Source: UBA4459 sp963776205 (GTDB lineage Bacteria; Bacteroidota; Bacteroidia; Bacteroidales; F082). Taken from it: a DNA stretch of 64,000 nucleotides. Below the pieces are notes generated by a model. It saw only the letters and a list, made by a program, of their open reading frames with translations. It did no database searches and was not told where the DNA came from. The DNA lies in assembly GCA_963776205.1 (NCBI GenBank), contig CAVZLR010000007.1, positions 1 to 64,000 of the forward strand, read 5' to 3'. The position numbers and the translations under genes were made by a program. Within the stretch, counting starts at the first letter, position 1. Each line of letters starts with the position of its first letter. Shown piece by piece: positions 1 through 9,661 of the stretch.

Positions 1-18
1 CTCTGAATGACAATGATG

Positions 19-1062
19 TTAAAGTTGTGCAAAAACATCCATGGTTTCTTTGGCTACATCGTCCCAGCTGCGGCATTGAGTGGGCTGATGCTGAACCGGT
101 TGATAGTGGTTGATGTAATCTATTAATTCATTTGTTTTTTCGCTATAAAAAACCTGGTCCGATACAATTTCAGGCGCTTTATTGGTGACCACCGATAAGC
201 CGGCGCATAGGTATTCATGAAATTTGAGGGAACTCCCGTAAAAACCGATCCCTGACCAGGAATAATCGCCGTAGATGACCAGTCCGATATCCGATAAACG
301 GATCATCTGCTGTAATTTTTCGCGGGGCATGCGGTGAAATACAAATATATTGGCTTGCCCGGCGAAACGGCTCAGCACTTCTTCGGCATCAGACACAATG
401 ATGAAGGCATGATCTTTTGAAACGCCTTCTGTCAATTCCGTCAGCACCCCGAAACCATGCCAGGGATAATTGGTGCCACTCCAGATGGATATGCTTTTAA
501 ACTCTTTTCGCAATTTTTTGAAGAAATTCCCGGGTTTCGGCATCTGCTTCACCACTATCATTTAAAAGTTCGCCACCATTGGGAATGACCGTCGTTTTTT
601 GATAGTCCAGATCTTATCCTTTATATAATGCTGCATAACAGGTGAAACGGTGATCACGTGATCCAACGCCTGTAAAAATCCGGACAATTTACGTTCGGCA
701 ACTTTGATCTGCTCACGATCATAACCCTGGAATTGCAATTCGTCCAGCGGGCCATTCAGTTCTCCTACTATTTTTTTGTTCAGCAACTTAGCCAATCTAA
801 GGATCAGCCTGTTGGCCGGCCTGATCAAAGAAGGCACCCGCATATACACCACATCCGACTTGTACATCATGCGTAAAAGGTTGATCAACGAACGTTTATA
901 ATAGCTGACAAAAGGCACATCGCTGTTCATGGTCAGCAACTGGCAGCCTTTTTCGCTCAGCGCTTTGGCCAGGTAGTACCCATGTACATTTCCGCCCCCG
1001 GTAATCGGATAAATGGTATAAAAAAAGGCGATTTTCATCTGTTTCAGTTCCTGCATCATCAT
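19..1062 (-). CDS. GT4-family glycosyltransferase, reading frame broken twice
   Basis: Sugar transferase of the GT-B fold, GT4 type, expected to add a sugar to the glycan built by this locus at the cytoplasmic face of the membrane. The N-terminal half (about 1062-565) starts with a Rossmann strand and a glycine-rich loop (FFYTIYPITGGG). The C-terminal half (19-480) carries SLKFHEYLCAGLSVV, the donor-binding region of GT4 enzymes. The frame is lost near 592, where one A appears missing from an A run, and again near 511. Between these points a third frame reads TVIPNGGELLN, the normal linker motif of the family. The pair of shifts looks like sequence error. The start at 1062 overlaps the stop of the upstream gene; MKIAFF at 1038 is an equally good start. 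The acceptor and donor sugars cannot be told. Confidence 0.8.
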
Positions 1063-2283
1063 GAATACACTTCTTCCACGAGTTTGGCCATCAGCTTTTG
1101 GCTGCTGTAGTTTTGTCTTACAAAATCCCGGCCTGCGGTTCCCATTTTCTTTCTCAGTGCAGGATCAAGAAATAGTTCTTTCAATCTCACTGCCAGCGCA
1201 TCCACATCATTTTGCGGCACAACAAACCCGGTTTTTTCGTGGATCATCCCTTCACTCATACCCCCGGCATCGGTTACAATTACAGGAAGTTGCATGGCCT
1301 GCGCTTCCTGCACAACCAGTCCCTGTGCTTCCCGGGCACCTTCAGTTGTGGTGATTCCGGGTAATATGAATACATCGGCTTCTTTCAAACAGTCCTTTAT
1401 TTCATCATGCGTTTTGGAACCCAAAAAAGCAACACACTCCTCCATTTTATGATCTGTCGTCCATTGTTGTAAGCTATCATACAAAGGTCCGTCGCCGATA
1501 ATATGGTATTGAATTTCAAGATCTTCTTCCTTCAGTTTTTGAACGGCCTTCAAGCCATTGATAATCCCTTTTACGGGTATGAGCCGGGCTACCGTGATGA
1601 TGGTAAATAGCTTTTTCTTTTTTGGATCAATCTCCCCATTTAAAAACATTTCGTTGACCGCCATGGGGATGATGTCAGCTTTTCCGGCGCCCATTTGCAT
1701 CAGCCGTTGGGCCATATAATTTGAATTTACCGTAAAACGGAAATTGCTTTGAAATAGCTTTTTATAATAGGCTGCACCATGAAAATGCAGGTCGCTGCCA
1801 TGAAAACTTACGATCGTTTTTGTTGCATTCAGCAGATGGAGTTGCTGCATATCATATAGCAATTTGCCATTCTGCCCGAAATGGGCATGGGCCACATCAA
1901 ATGGTTTGTTGATATAATTTTTCAGGTTGTTCAATAGAAATATATAGTGCAGGCTGAAAGCCTTTCTGCCGAATCGGAAAGGATTGAAGGTCTTCAACAG
2001 AAGTGATCGTTGCAATTGCCCTGAAAACAGAATTTTCACATGCCGCCATCACTCTTTTACCAACAGCTTTGGGCATCAAAACGGGCTGGCTGTAAAGGAC
2101 CAATTTATCGAGCAGCTTATTTCGTGTGATGTGTTCTGTCAGTTGTACTTCTTTATTATGCGTTTTGGCGAAAATAGTGACCTGAAACCCCTGATCTATC
2201 AAATAATTGATCTGATCAATGATGAATGTTTCTGAATAATTCGGAAAACTGGTGATCAGAAAAGCCACATTTCCTTTACTCAT
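1059..2283 (-). CDS. GT4-family glycosyltransferase, one frameshift
   Basis: Second GT4 glycosyltransferase of the polysaccharide locus. The N-terminus reads LITSFPNYSETFI, the signature of WcaL/EpsD-like enzymes that act on exopolysaccharide repeat units. The middle has FHGSDLHFHG, and the C-terminal domain has the nucleotide-sugar site GLVVQEAQAMQLPVIVTDAGG. The gene is split into two overlapping frames that meet near 2040. Upstream the protein reads through KRVMAAC, and it resumes in the next frame as VKILFSGQLQ, so one base is missing or extra there. Joined, it is about 408 residues, normal for the family. It lies 3 bp after the preceding GT2 gene and overlaps the next GT4 gene by 4 bp, so it is co-transcribed and probably translationally coupled. 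Confidence 0.85.
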
Positions 2284-2286
2284 ATC

Positions 2287-3225
2287 TTAAAAAACCCGTT
2301 TTAAAACTTTCCTTGAACCGGAATACAGTTTATTGGTTGTCAGCAGGCACGACATAACAGATGCCAGCACCTTGGACCGGTTAAAATGTTCGAAGCCCAG
2401 TGAAATTCCTTTGTAAAAAGTATTGTACTGTCGATTTAAAAAGGCCGTGCGCATGAGCAGCTTGTACTTCTCAAATTTGTAGTTGTTGAGCTGCTGAACA
2501 GAAAGCGCTCCGTTTAAATCTGCCAGATGATGGCGCTCAAGATCGGCAATACAATCCAGGTACATTTTTAATTTGTGAATGGCGACTTTTTCAAAGTTTT
2601 TAGTCACCGAACTTTCCTGGTGCAGGTTCCAGCTGGTTGTTACCTGTTCGATTTGAAAAAACGGGTAATGGGCCAGGATGCGCAGCCACAAATGGGTATC
2701 TTCCCAGATGTGAAATTTTTCGGGGAAGCGGAATCTTTTCAAAATATCATGGTGCACACAAACCGAATTGATGAATAAAAAATTCTTCAGAACAAATTCG
2801 ATCGGGTGTTCAAACTCTGCCTTGCTATAGGTAGGCAACAGGCTGGTTTCTCCGTTCACGATCTTTTCATTGGCCGTATAATAAACGGCTGCGGCCTTGT
2901 TCTCCTGGTGAATTTTTTCATACAGCACCGATAAATGGTTGTCTTCATACAGGTCATCGCTGTCGAGAAAACAGATGAATTCACCTTTTGCCTTATCAAT
3001 TCCATAATTGCGGGCGATGCTGCGTTCTTCATGTTTTTTCCGGTAATAGCGAATGCGCTCATCACTGAACAATTCGATCACGTCTTCGGTTTCGTCGGTA
3101 GATCCGTCATCCACCACAATGCACTCCCAGTTCGCATAGGTCTGATCGATGACACTTTGTAATGCATCCGGCAGAAATTTAGCCCTGTTATAAGTCGGAA
3201 TGATGATGCTGAAAAAGGGGAGCAT
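2287..3225 (-). CDS. GT2-family glycosyltransferase
   Basis: Intact GT-A-fold, family 2 glycosyltransferase of 312 residues, inverting, using a nucleotide-diphospho-sugar. The N-terminus is the classic FSIIIPTYNR followed by ECIVVDDGSTD near residue 40. The metal-binding DxD occurs in CFLDSDDL near residue 90, and a conserved ED pair sits in IWEDTHLWLRI near residue 175. No membrane segment is obvious, so it is probably a peripheral cytoplasmic enzyme acting on lipid-linked sugar. It is one of the few unbroken genes at this end of the locus. It resembles the next upstream gene (3232-4325) in its first 100 residues, suggesting duplication within the cassette. The sugar specificity is unknown. 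Confidence 0.9.
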   Translation of the reverse strand: MLPFFSIIIPTYNRAKFLPDALQSVIDQTYANWECIVVDDGSTDETEDVIELFSDERIRYYRKKHEERSIARNYGIDKAKGEFICFLDSDDLYEDNHLSVLYEKIHQENKAAAVYYTANEKIVNGETSLLPTYSKAEFEHPIEFVLKNFLFINSVCVHHDILKRFRFPEKFHIWEDTHLWLRILAHYPFFQIEQVTTSWNLHQESSVTKNFEKVAIHKLKMYLDCIADLERHHLADLNGALSVQQLNNYKFEKYKLLMRTAFLNRQYNTFYKGISLGFEHFNRSKVLASVMSCLLTTNKLYSGSRKVLKRVF

Positions 3226-3231
3226 TGAGAT

Positions 3232-4325
3232 CTAAACGCTTTGGAATAACAAATTGCTGATGCCTTTCTTTTTAAGTTGTTGATGCAGATAGCCTTTCAC
3301 AAAGAAGGTTTTATAAAGCCTCCTTCTATTTCTTTTGAAGAAAAGCGTGTCAATGGTGTATCCCTGTATACCAGGAAGAAATTATCAATGGGAATTATTT
3401 TAAAGAAAATAACGCCCAATTTAAACCTGAAAAGTTTTAAGGTTTTTTTTCCAAAAGTCAGATACGATATTACCAGTTGTCGATACTTTAATGCCTCTTC
3501 ATTCAGAGAATTATTAATGGCCATGGTGATGGCTTCCTTATGTTTTTGGTAATAGAATTTTTCCAGGTTTTTTGAGAATTTCTTTTCAGCAATAAGGAGC
3601 TCGATGATTTTATAATTTGCTTGATAAGATGGGTCAGTTTGACTTTTTGAAATTTTAAAATCACTGGAAATAGCATTGTTCAGTATCTCGTCTGACATAA
3701 CATAGCGACTTATCAAGTATACAGTATTGTGTGGATGTTTGATGAAAATCCTGTTAATAAATTCATATTCCTGGGCCTGGTGTAAAGATTCATCGAATTT
3801 TTCAGCGATTTCTTCTAAAAATTTCCTTTGGTAGATAATCGGGTGTATTTATATGGAGCCTTCCCGTAGATCGTATTTTCATACATATATTCATAGGGTT
3901 CCCTGAATTTTAATTGCTCTTCCAATATTTTCTTGTCGGAAAAAGATGTAAATCTGCTAACCACACTTTGATAATCCGGATTCTTTTTAAACTATTGATT
4001 TTTTCAGATAGAAAATCGGGCTGCATCAAATCATCAGAATCGAACCATTGGATATAGTCCCCTTTTGATATTTCAAAGCCATAATTGCGTGCTCCATTTC
4101 CCCCGGGTTGATGCGTTTCCGGCCGGTCAACCAATATAAACCTGGTATCTTTTTTAACATACCCCTGAACAACCGTTTTTGTTCGATCTGTTGAGCCATC
4201 ATCTACCACAATACATTCCCAGTTTTGATAGGTTTGCGCCATTACTGAATCCAGTGTTTCGCCGATCAGATCAGCCCTGTTAAGACCGGGATGATGATGG
4301 AAACAAGGGGTAAATTAGTTTCCAT
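3232..4325 (-). CDS. GT2-family glycosyltransferase, frame broken at least four times
   Basis: Reassembled GT2 glycosyltransferase of about 364 residues. The start METNLPLVSIIIPV at 4325 is followed by a missing base near 4286; the true continuation is YNRADLIGETLDSV. Next come WECIVVDDGSTD and the DxD site QWFDSDDL. A second shift falls near 3990, after SEKINSL; the continuation in the next frame reads NPDYQSVVSRFTSF. A third lies near 3850, where PIIYQRKFLEEIAEKF resumes the protein. A fourth is near 3300, after which LYKTFFVKGYLHQQL runs to a stop at 3232. Every segment keeps family-like sequence and ordinary codons, so the breaks look like base-calling errors rather than decay. A truly decayed pseudogene is the alternative. 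The start overlaps the stop of the upstream GT2 gene by about 11 bp. Confidence 0.72.
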
Positions 4326-5247
4326 CTAGAAAGTTTGGTTGCTTAATCATGCATTTTTCACGATGATCAATGATCAGATGATAATTTTTCTTTAGGCGTT
4401 TAAGAATTTTACCCTTTTCAACAAATTGATGCCTTTTATTAGTATTAATTAGGTACAAAAAGGATTTAATTCTGTTTCTGTAATATTTATTGCTTATTTC
4501 TTTTAATGAATCAATGGATCGATTGTTAATGTTTTTTAAGAAGAATAACTCTAATTATATTTGCGTCGATTGTCCAGTTAGATTTATTATTCTCTCTCTC
4601 CCTGTCATGAAAAATGTAAGCATTGGTTAAGATTCCAAATTTATAATTATGGTAAGCCAATCTGGCGGCATAGTCATCATCTTCTCCATAATGATTGAAT
4701 AATGGATCAAAACCACCAACTGTTTCCAATATCTCTCCTCTTATTAACCAGGCCGCAGCATTTACATAATTGATTTCATACAAACATTGTTCTCTATTTA
4801 AACTTAATGCGCAATCAGAGTAGTAATCTCTATTTAATGTATGTAATAAGTAATGCTTAAACTGATTGTCAAGTTCATTACCATTCGCATTTAAATGCAT
4901 CGGGCTTAAAACACCAAATTCTTTATTTTTACTTGCTTCTTCAACTAATTTACTAATAGTGTCAGGTTTAATCCATGCATCTTGATTTAATAGAAAACAT
5001 AATCAGTATTTCTTTAAAGCGCCATACTAAGTCCAATATTATTTGCTTTACCAAATCCTAAATTTTTGCCATTTTCAATTATTTCAACTTGAGGAAAGTT
5101 CTTTTTTATTTTATCTATTGAACCGTCAACAGAGCCATTATCAATTGTAATAATTTCAAGAGGAGTTTCGCTTTTATAAAGGCTGCTAAAACATTTATCA
5201 ATCCACTTCAACCCATTATATGTTACTATGATGGCTTTTATCTTCAT
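4315..5247 (-). CDS. GT2-family (rhamnosyltransferase-like) glycosyltransferase, frame broken
   Basis: GT2 glycosyltransferase of the WbbL/rhamnosyltransferase-like subgroup, about 310 residues when rejoined. Visible motifs in order: AIIVTYNG, TIDNGSVDGS, NLGFGKANNIG, FLLNQDAWI (the DxD-equivalent), NAAAWLIRGE and GGFDPLFNHYGEDDDYAARL with the catalytic acidic cluster. An in-frame TAA near 5012 after GLSMAL and a one-base shift near 4998 break the first third. Another shift near 4527 separates RVILLK from a tail that runs to 4315. The gene overlaps the sulfotransferase by 4 bp (ATGA). The stretch is very AT-rich (13 G/C in 60 bases at 4441-4500 by hand count), unlike the flanks of the locus, which suggests that this part of the cassette was acquired separately. 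Confidence 0.75.
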
Positions 5248-6064
5248 TTGTGGCGATTCATTAATTCAATGTATCTGTTTTCTATCTCAGTTAATTTTTC
5301 ATTTTTAAGTATTTGAACAAATCTAAAAAGCTCCATACTTTTATTAAATATTGATTTATCAAAGACTGTATCTAAATTTATTTTTTCGATATTAAATCCA
5401 CTATTTTCCAGCCAACTTTTAATTGATGTTTCATCAATCAATATTATTAATATCAAATATCAATTTATTTGAATCAGGTAACTTATCTGCAAATTCAAGA
5501 ATTTTAGAATTGTAATGAATATATTTTTCAGTGTAATTTTTTGCCAATTTTATCAAAGTATCTTTTAGCACCTGATCTTTAAAATATATTTTTATTTTCC
5601 CCTTAATTCCTTGTTCTTTAAATTTATTGATGTATTTCTTTTGGTCCCTTCTCAATAAAGAATCTATAACTTCTTCGGGTCTGCGATAGACAATAAGATA
5701 ATATGCTTCAGGAATATACTTATGATATTCATCAATAAACAAGCAGGTTTCTGGCTCTTTCCATCCCCACTGTTTTCTCAAATCATTTTTAAAAGAAATG
5801 AGAGATTTCATTTTTTTTTTCTGATAAGTATTGAGATGAACATTGGTTACATCATCCAAAAAGCCCGCTTTTATCAAGACCATTTGAATTTAGAATTTCT
5901 TTATGAAGATTTAGAAAATCCAAATCTTCATAAAAGCCTTGTACATTATCGAATTCGGGTTCCAATAAATTATCTCCCATATGAACGCCACTTTTATGCA
6001 TCCACTGAGCTACAAGCGATGTTCCTGAACGGTGCATTCCAAGGATTATAAGTACTTTGTTCAT
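5244..6064 (-). CDS. Sulfotransferase-family protein, two frameshifts
   Basis: Probable PAPS-dependent carbohydrate sulfotransferase of about 273 residues. The N-terminus IILGMHRSGTSLVAQ is the 5'-phosphosulfate-binding loop of the sulfotransferase family. Later segments read WGWKEPETCLFIDEY and YYLIVYRRPEEVIDSLLRR, the second matching the 3'-phosphate-binding region, where a conserved Arg and Ser contact PAPS. Frames change near 5865 and near 5445. The three pieces join without loss of family motifs. The upstream cysQ-cysC-cysD-cysN genes on the same strand would supply PAPS and remove the PAP by-product, so the product probably sulfates the exported glycan. The gene is AT-rich like its immediate neighbours. 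The acceptor is unknown, and a closely related P-loop role other than sulfotransfer cannot be excluded. Confidence 0.75.
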
Positions 6065-6065
6065 A

Positions 6066-6854
6066 TCAATTATTAACTTGACAAATTATAACACTTTGCC
6101 CTGTTCTTTTAATTTCTCTATGATAAAATTGGATACCCTTAAATCCTGCTTTATTCAATATCGAAATTAAAAAATCATAATTGTACCTTACTCTGTGCAG
6201 TGGACCTGTTGATTCACCGTATTCTTTTAAATAATCAATTGGGTTTTCTTCAACATCAGCTACATTATTTTCAATAAAGGCTGTAAAATACAAATAACCG
6301 TTTTTTACAATTATTCTATTTAATTCATCCAGATAAAATTTAACATCTTCCGATAGCATATGAGAAAATACGGAATTCAGAAAAGCGAGTTGTGCTGAAT
6401 TATCCTTCAAAGGTATTTTTTGCAACCTGGTTCCAGTTGAGTTATAACGAGCATTGTGGGCATTTATATGAACAAATTCGAAGTTATTATAATATTTATG
6501 AATGAATCTATTACACCATTGTATTGAAGCTTTGTGAGCATCAATTCCAATATATTTCAAAGGTTTAAAACCGGAGTGTATCAACCCATTTGCGAGACGA
6601 CCTTGTCCACACCCAAAATCAAGAATTGTATTGCTTTCTTCTAGATTGCATTTTTCTTTTAGTGTTTTTATTTGCTTAAGTGTTTCATTCAAGTATTCAA
6701 CGTTATCTGACAAACCCTGATTGAATCTGACTTCAGCCGATGGCAAATAAATGCTTTTGTGTTTTACAGCATTTAAATAAGCACTGTTTGACTTTTGAAG
6801 ATAGCTTTTGAAATATTTGAAAAGAATTTCAGCATACTGCTTTATAAATACCAT
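6066..6854 (-). CDS. SAM-dependent methyltransferase
   Basis: Class I (Rossmann) methyltransferase of 262 residues. Motif I is TILDFGCGQGRLANGLI near residue 80, followed by the acidic strand KYIGIDAHKASI, which holds the ribose of SAM. The post-I and motif IV regions follow (LAFLNSVFSHM near residue 160). The first 60 residues are specific to this protein. The gene sits between the sulfotransferase (1 bp gap) and the Wzt-like ATPase (30 bp gap). In ABC-exported O-antigens and capsules, methyl groups often cap the chain and are read by the Wzt C-terminal domain, so chain capping or decoration is a reasonable role. The acceptor atom cannot be predicted from sequence. AT-rich composition continues from its neighbours. 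Confidence 0.82.
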   Translation of the reverse strand: MVFIKQYAEILFKYFKSYLQKSNSAYLNAVKHKSIYLPSAEVRFNQGLSDNVEYLNETLKQIKTLKEKCNLEESNTILDFGCGQGRLANGLIHSGFKPLKYIGIDAHKASIQWCNRFIHKYYNNFEFVHINAHNARYNSTGTRLQKIPLKDNSAQLAFLNSVFSHMLSEDVKFYLDELNRIIVKNGYLYFTAFIENNVADVEENPIDYLKEYGESTGPLHRVRYNYDFLISILNKAGFKGIQFYHREIKRTGQSVIICQVNN

Positions 6855-6884
6855 TTTTGATCAATGTGAAAAATGCTTTTAATG

Positions 6885-8109
6885 TTACGGATGTCCGCTT
6901 GAGAAATAATCTGATCTTTCAACTATTACTTCTTTCACAAATTCTAATTCATCAGCAACTTCTCTATCAGTTTGAACCTGTAGATGAATATTATATCTTC
7001 CTTGTGTTAATGTAAGCTTATCAATTTCACAAAAGACAGCTCCCGTTGCTGGTAAAGTTTCAAATACTTCATTAGTATGAAAATTGTTACATACGAATAA
7101 ATTGAGATCATTTTTATCGATAAAAATGATCCTAAAAATTACATTCTTTAGTTGACCTTTTCCTTTATAGTCTATTTTAATAATGAACTTTTTACCTGAT
7201 TGTAAAGTTTCTATTTCCTTTCTCTCATTTGGGTCTATGAAGCTTAAATTCAACACTTTTAGATTTCCAGTTCCCAACCTATCTTTTCTATCAGAAACTT
7301 TTATCATTGCTTTTGAAGAATCATTATTAATATATTCAGTAACTCCTTTTTCAGTCTCTCCTTCAAAATTTATTACTCCGTTATTTAAAATAATAACTTT
7401 TGAACATAGGTGTTGAATAGCAACCATATTATGACTTACAAATAAAATGGTACGTCCTTCCTGATTGGAAACATCCTGCATTTTGCCAATGGCTTTTTTC
7501 TGGAATTCGGCATCACCTACGGCCAGCACCTCATCCACCACCAGTATTTCGGGTTCTAGGAATGCGGCTACCGCAAAACCCAATCGTACTTTCATACCCG
7601 AGGAGTAGCGTTTTACAGGGGTGTCAATATAGCGTTCCACACCTGCAAAATCCACAATTTCATCCAGTTTGCTCCCGTATTTCTGCTTTGGTCATCCCAA
7701 GAATGGCGCCATTCAGATAAATGTTTTCCCTGCCGGTGAGTTCGCGATGGAAACCTGTACCTACTTCCAGCAAGGAACCAATTCTTCCCGTGTATGAAAT
7801 ACTACCGGTTGTGGGTCCGGTTACTTTGGAAAGGATTTTTAACAACGTACTTTTTCCTGCCCCATTTTTACCAATAATACCCAGTACTTCCCCGGGCATC
7901 ACTTCCAGGTTAATATCCTTCAGTGCCCACACATAACCCGAGTTGCTTTTGTTGTCGCTTACATTGGCTTCTCCAATTTTCAGATAAGGGTCTTCTTTGC
8001 CGCGTACTTTATGCCACCAGCGGTTGAGGTCGTGGGAGATGGTACCTGTGCCAATCATACCGAGGCGGTACATTTTGGAGAGGTTTTCTATTTTTATGAT
8101 GGGTTGCAT
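6885..8109 (-). CDS. Wzt-type polysaccharide ABC transporter ATP-binding protein, one frameshift
   Basis: ATPase of a polysaccharide ABC exporter that works with the permease at 8394-9239. The start is placed at MQPIIKIENLSKMYRLG (8109), because upstream in-frame residues come from a repeat element. Walker A is GKNGAGKST, followed by TGRIGSLLEVGTGFH, the ABC signature YSSGMKVRLGF, Walker B ILVVDEVLAVGD and the switch His in VSHNM. From about residue 245 a Wzt-like C-terminal beta-sandwich follows, which in characterised systems recognises the chain terminus of the glycan. The frame is lost near 7665, between MTKAEIRE and KLDEIVDFAGVERY. Base composition changes sharply inside the gene: the ATPase part is about 50% GC and the C-terminal part near 25%, consistent with a swapped specificity domain. 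Confidence 0.87.
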
Positions 8110-8133
8110 GCTTACGAATGAAGTTTTAGGATG

Positions 8134-8292
8134 GTTGTTCAAGTTTGCCGCGGCCGTGCGGCCTCGCAAATTCGTGTTTCAGTTTTTGTTTTGGTAACCT
8201 GATGTTTCTGTTTCATATAGTAAAATGGAGCACGAAATTTGCGAGGGAGCCTCTTTTTTGAGGCGACCGAAGCAATCTTGAACTTCGCCAGG
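8134..8292. repeat. Interspersed palindromic repeat, copy 1 (no ORF)
   Basis: About 160 bp that is repeated, diverged, at 9662-9821. The core is an inverted pair: GCCTCGCAAATTCGTG on the left and CACGAAATTTGCGAGG on the right, around a 60-bp centre. The outer arms also pair: TTCAAG..GCTTCGG-like on the left with CCGAAGCAATCTTGAA on the right. The whole could fold as one long imperfect hairpin in RNA. It lies between the exporter permease and ATPase genes and contains no credible gene. A second imperfect GC-rich palindrome (CCCTCCCCTTT against AAGGGGTTGGAGG) follows at 8333-8385. It could be a non-autonomous mobile element or an RNA-stability hairpin. Confidence 0.75.
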
Positions 8293-8393
8293 GACAATAT
8301 GTTGTTTTTTCATTGGTTTATTTTTCTGCCGGCCCTCCCCTTTCCGCCTTCACTTCGTTACGCACGGACAGGAAGGGGTTGGAGGTGGGTTGA

Positions 8394-9239
8394 TTACACC
8401 GTATCCATAAAATTCTTCTCCGTCTTATTGAAAACGATCAGTGCTAAAAAGAATAAAACGACCGTAAAAACAGTTGTATAAGCCAGTGCCTGCCAGCTGA
8501 AGCTGCCTTCACCCAAAAACATATACCGGAAACTTTCAATAATACTTGTCATGGGATTGGCCTCTACGATCCATTGGTATTTTTCAGGAATAGCAGACAA
8601 GGGATAGATCACCGGTGTACCATACATCAGCAGTTGAATACCGAATGCTATTAAAAAAGTAAGGTCGCGGTATTTGGTGGTTAATGAAGAAATGATCATC
8701 CCGAATCCAAGCCCCATAAATCCCATCAGCAAAAGCAGAAATGGTAGTATCCAGAGCAATGGCCATACAGGTTGCAAATCAACGCCCACTGCCATGAAAT
8801 AAACAATAAACCCAATGAATAACACCAGTTGGATACCAAATTTCAGCAAACCGGAAATTACAATGGACAGCGGCATGACAATCCTTGGGAAATATACTTT
8901 CCCAAATATATTTTCATTCTTTTTAAAAGTATCCGAAGTGTTTTTAAAACTGTCGGAAAAATAATTCCAGGCTGTAACGCCAGCTAAATAAAACAATAAC
9001 GGGGGGAGCCCGTCAGTGGGTATTTTGGCAACTTTCCCAAAAATAACCGTAAATACCAGCGTCGTCAATAATGGCTGGATAAAATACCACAACGGTCCCA
9101 AAATGGTCTGCTTGTACATGGTAACAATATCCCGTCGTACAAACATACTCACCAGGTCGCGGTATCGCCAGGTTTCCTTCAGCTTGAGATCAAGCAGTGA
9201 AGATTGGGGTTTTATTTCATATGTGGTTTGTGATTCCAT
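8394..9239 (-). CDS. Wzm-type polysaccharide ABC transporter permease
   Basis: Inner-membrane permease of 281 residues, ABC-2 type, for export of O-antigen, capsule or a similar glycan. The N-terminal cytoplasmic part has WRYRDLVSMFVRRDI and YKQTILGPLWYFIQPLL, the typical start of Wzm/TagG/KpsM proteins. About six hydrophobic helices follow: LLTTLVFTVIFG, FYLAGVTAWNYF, the long stretch near residue 120, LLLLMGFMGLGFGMIISSL, LLMYGTPVIYPL and the C-terminal FTVVLFFLALIVF. The motif TPVIYPLS before the last segment is well conserved in the family. The partner ATPase lies downstream, separated by about 285 bp of palindromic repeats. The ABC route implies that the glycan is completed in the cytoplasm before export. 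Confidence 0.93.
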   Translation of the reverse strand: MESQTTYEIKPQSSLLDLKLKETWRYRDLVSMFVRRDIVTMYKQTILGPLWYFIQPLLTTLVFTVIFGKVAKIPTDGLPPLLFYLAGVTAWNYFSDSFKNTSDTFKKNENIFGKVYFPRIVMPLSIVISGLLKFGIQLVLFIGFIVYFMAVGVDLQPVWPLLWILPFLLLLMGFMGLGFGMIISSLTTKYRDLTFLIAFGIQLLMYGTPVIYPLSAIPEKYQWIVEANPMTSIIESFRYMFLGEGSFSWQALAYTTVFTVVLFFLALIVFNKTEKNFMDTV

Positions 9240-9261
9240 AGAAATTAAAGTTTTATTTAAC

Positions 9262-9345
9262 TGTCATTCTGAACTCGAAATGTTGCCAGGAAGGCATCAG
9301 CCGACCGAAGCCCACCGGGAGGACTCCGTTCGGACGGGCAATCTT
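9262..9345. repeat. Palindromic repeat downstream of the GIY-YIG gene
   Basis: The segment starts with TGTCATTCTGAACTCG, a word common in Bacteroidota intergenic repeats, and contains CCGACCGAAG facing GTTCGGACGGG, which can pair as a hairpin. It ends in CAATCTTG, as do the right arms of the elements at 8134 and 9662. Read on the other strand, it begins CAAGATTGCCCGTCCGAACGG and resembles the start of the 9662 copy (CAAGTTTGCTTCGGCC). The GIY-YIG gene is therefore bracketed by related sequences in opposite orientation. Confidence 0.55.
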
Positions 9346-9360
9346 GTCATAAGCAAGTAC

Positions 9361-9645
9361 CTATAAGTCATCATATAAATCTCTCCATTCCGGATTAATC
9401 GCTTCAATCAATTGTATCTTTTTCGCTCTTGAACCTGCTTTTATTTGTTTTTCCCTGGCTCGTGCGGTAATAATGCTAATGAACTCTTCATACCAAACCA
9501 ATTTGTTAAGGTTGTACCGTGCCGAAAAAGAGTTTTTGTATTTTTTATTTTTATGGCTTTCTGCACGGTATTTTAATTCTGAAGTCACACCTGTGTATAT
9601 AACTCCATTCGGTTTATTAGTTGTCATGTAGGTCCAGGCTTTCAT
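9361..9645 (-). CDS. Small GIY-YIG endonuclease-domain protein
   Basis: Protein of 94 residues that is almost entirely a GIY-YIG nuclease domain of the UPF0213/YhbQ-like type. The first motif strand is MKAWTYMTTNKPNG, with Tyr in place of the usual VYIL pattern. The second is VIYTGVTSELKYRAESHKN, holding the YIG-equivalent, the catalytic Arg and a conserved His. RARAREKQIK holds the catalytic Glu. It has no obvious role in glycan synthesis. It sits between the permease and the UDP-sugar dehydrogenase, with a palindromic repeat 16 bp before its start and another just after its stop. That layout suggests a hitchhiking or mobile gene. A repair role for the family is sometimes assumed but unproven. 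Confidence 0.85.
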   Translation of the reverse strand: MKAWTYMTTNKPNGVIYTGVTSELKYRAESHKNKKYKNSFSARYNLNKLVWYEEFISIITARAREKQIKAGSRAKKIQLIEAINPEWRDLYDDL

Positions 9646-9661
9646 TTTTTGATGCTGGAAA

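Noticed and set aside
1061..1354. Plus-strand open frame opposite the GT4 glycosyltransferase
   Set aside because: It lies entirely on the complement of a recognised gene, has atypical composition and matches no family. The same holds for many other antisense frames in the window.
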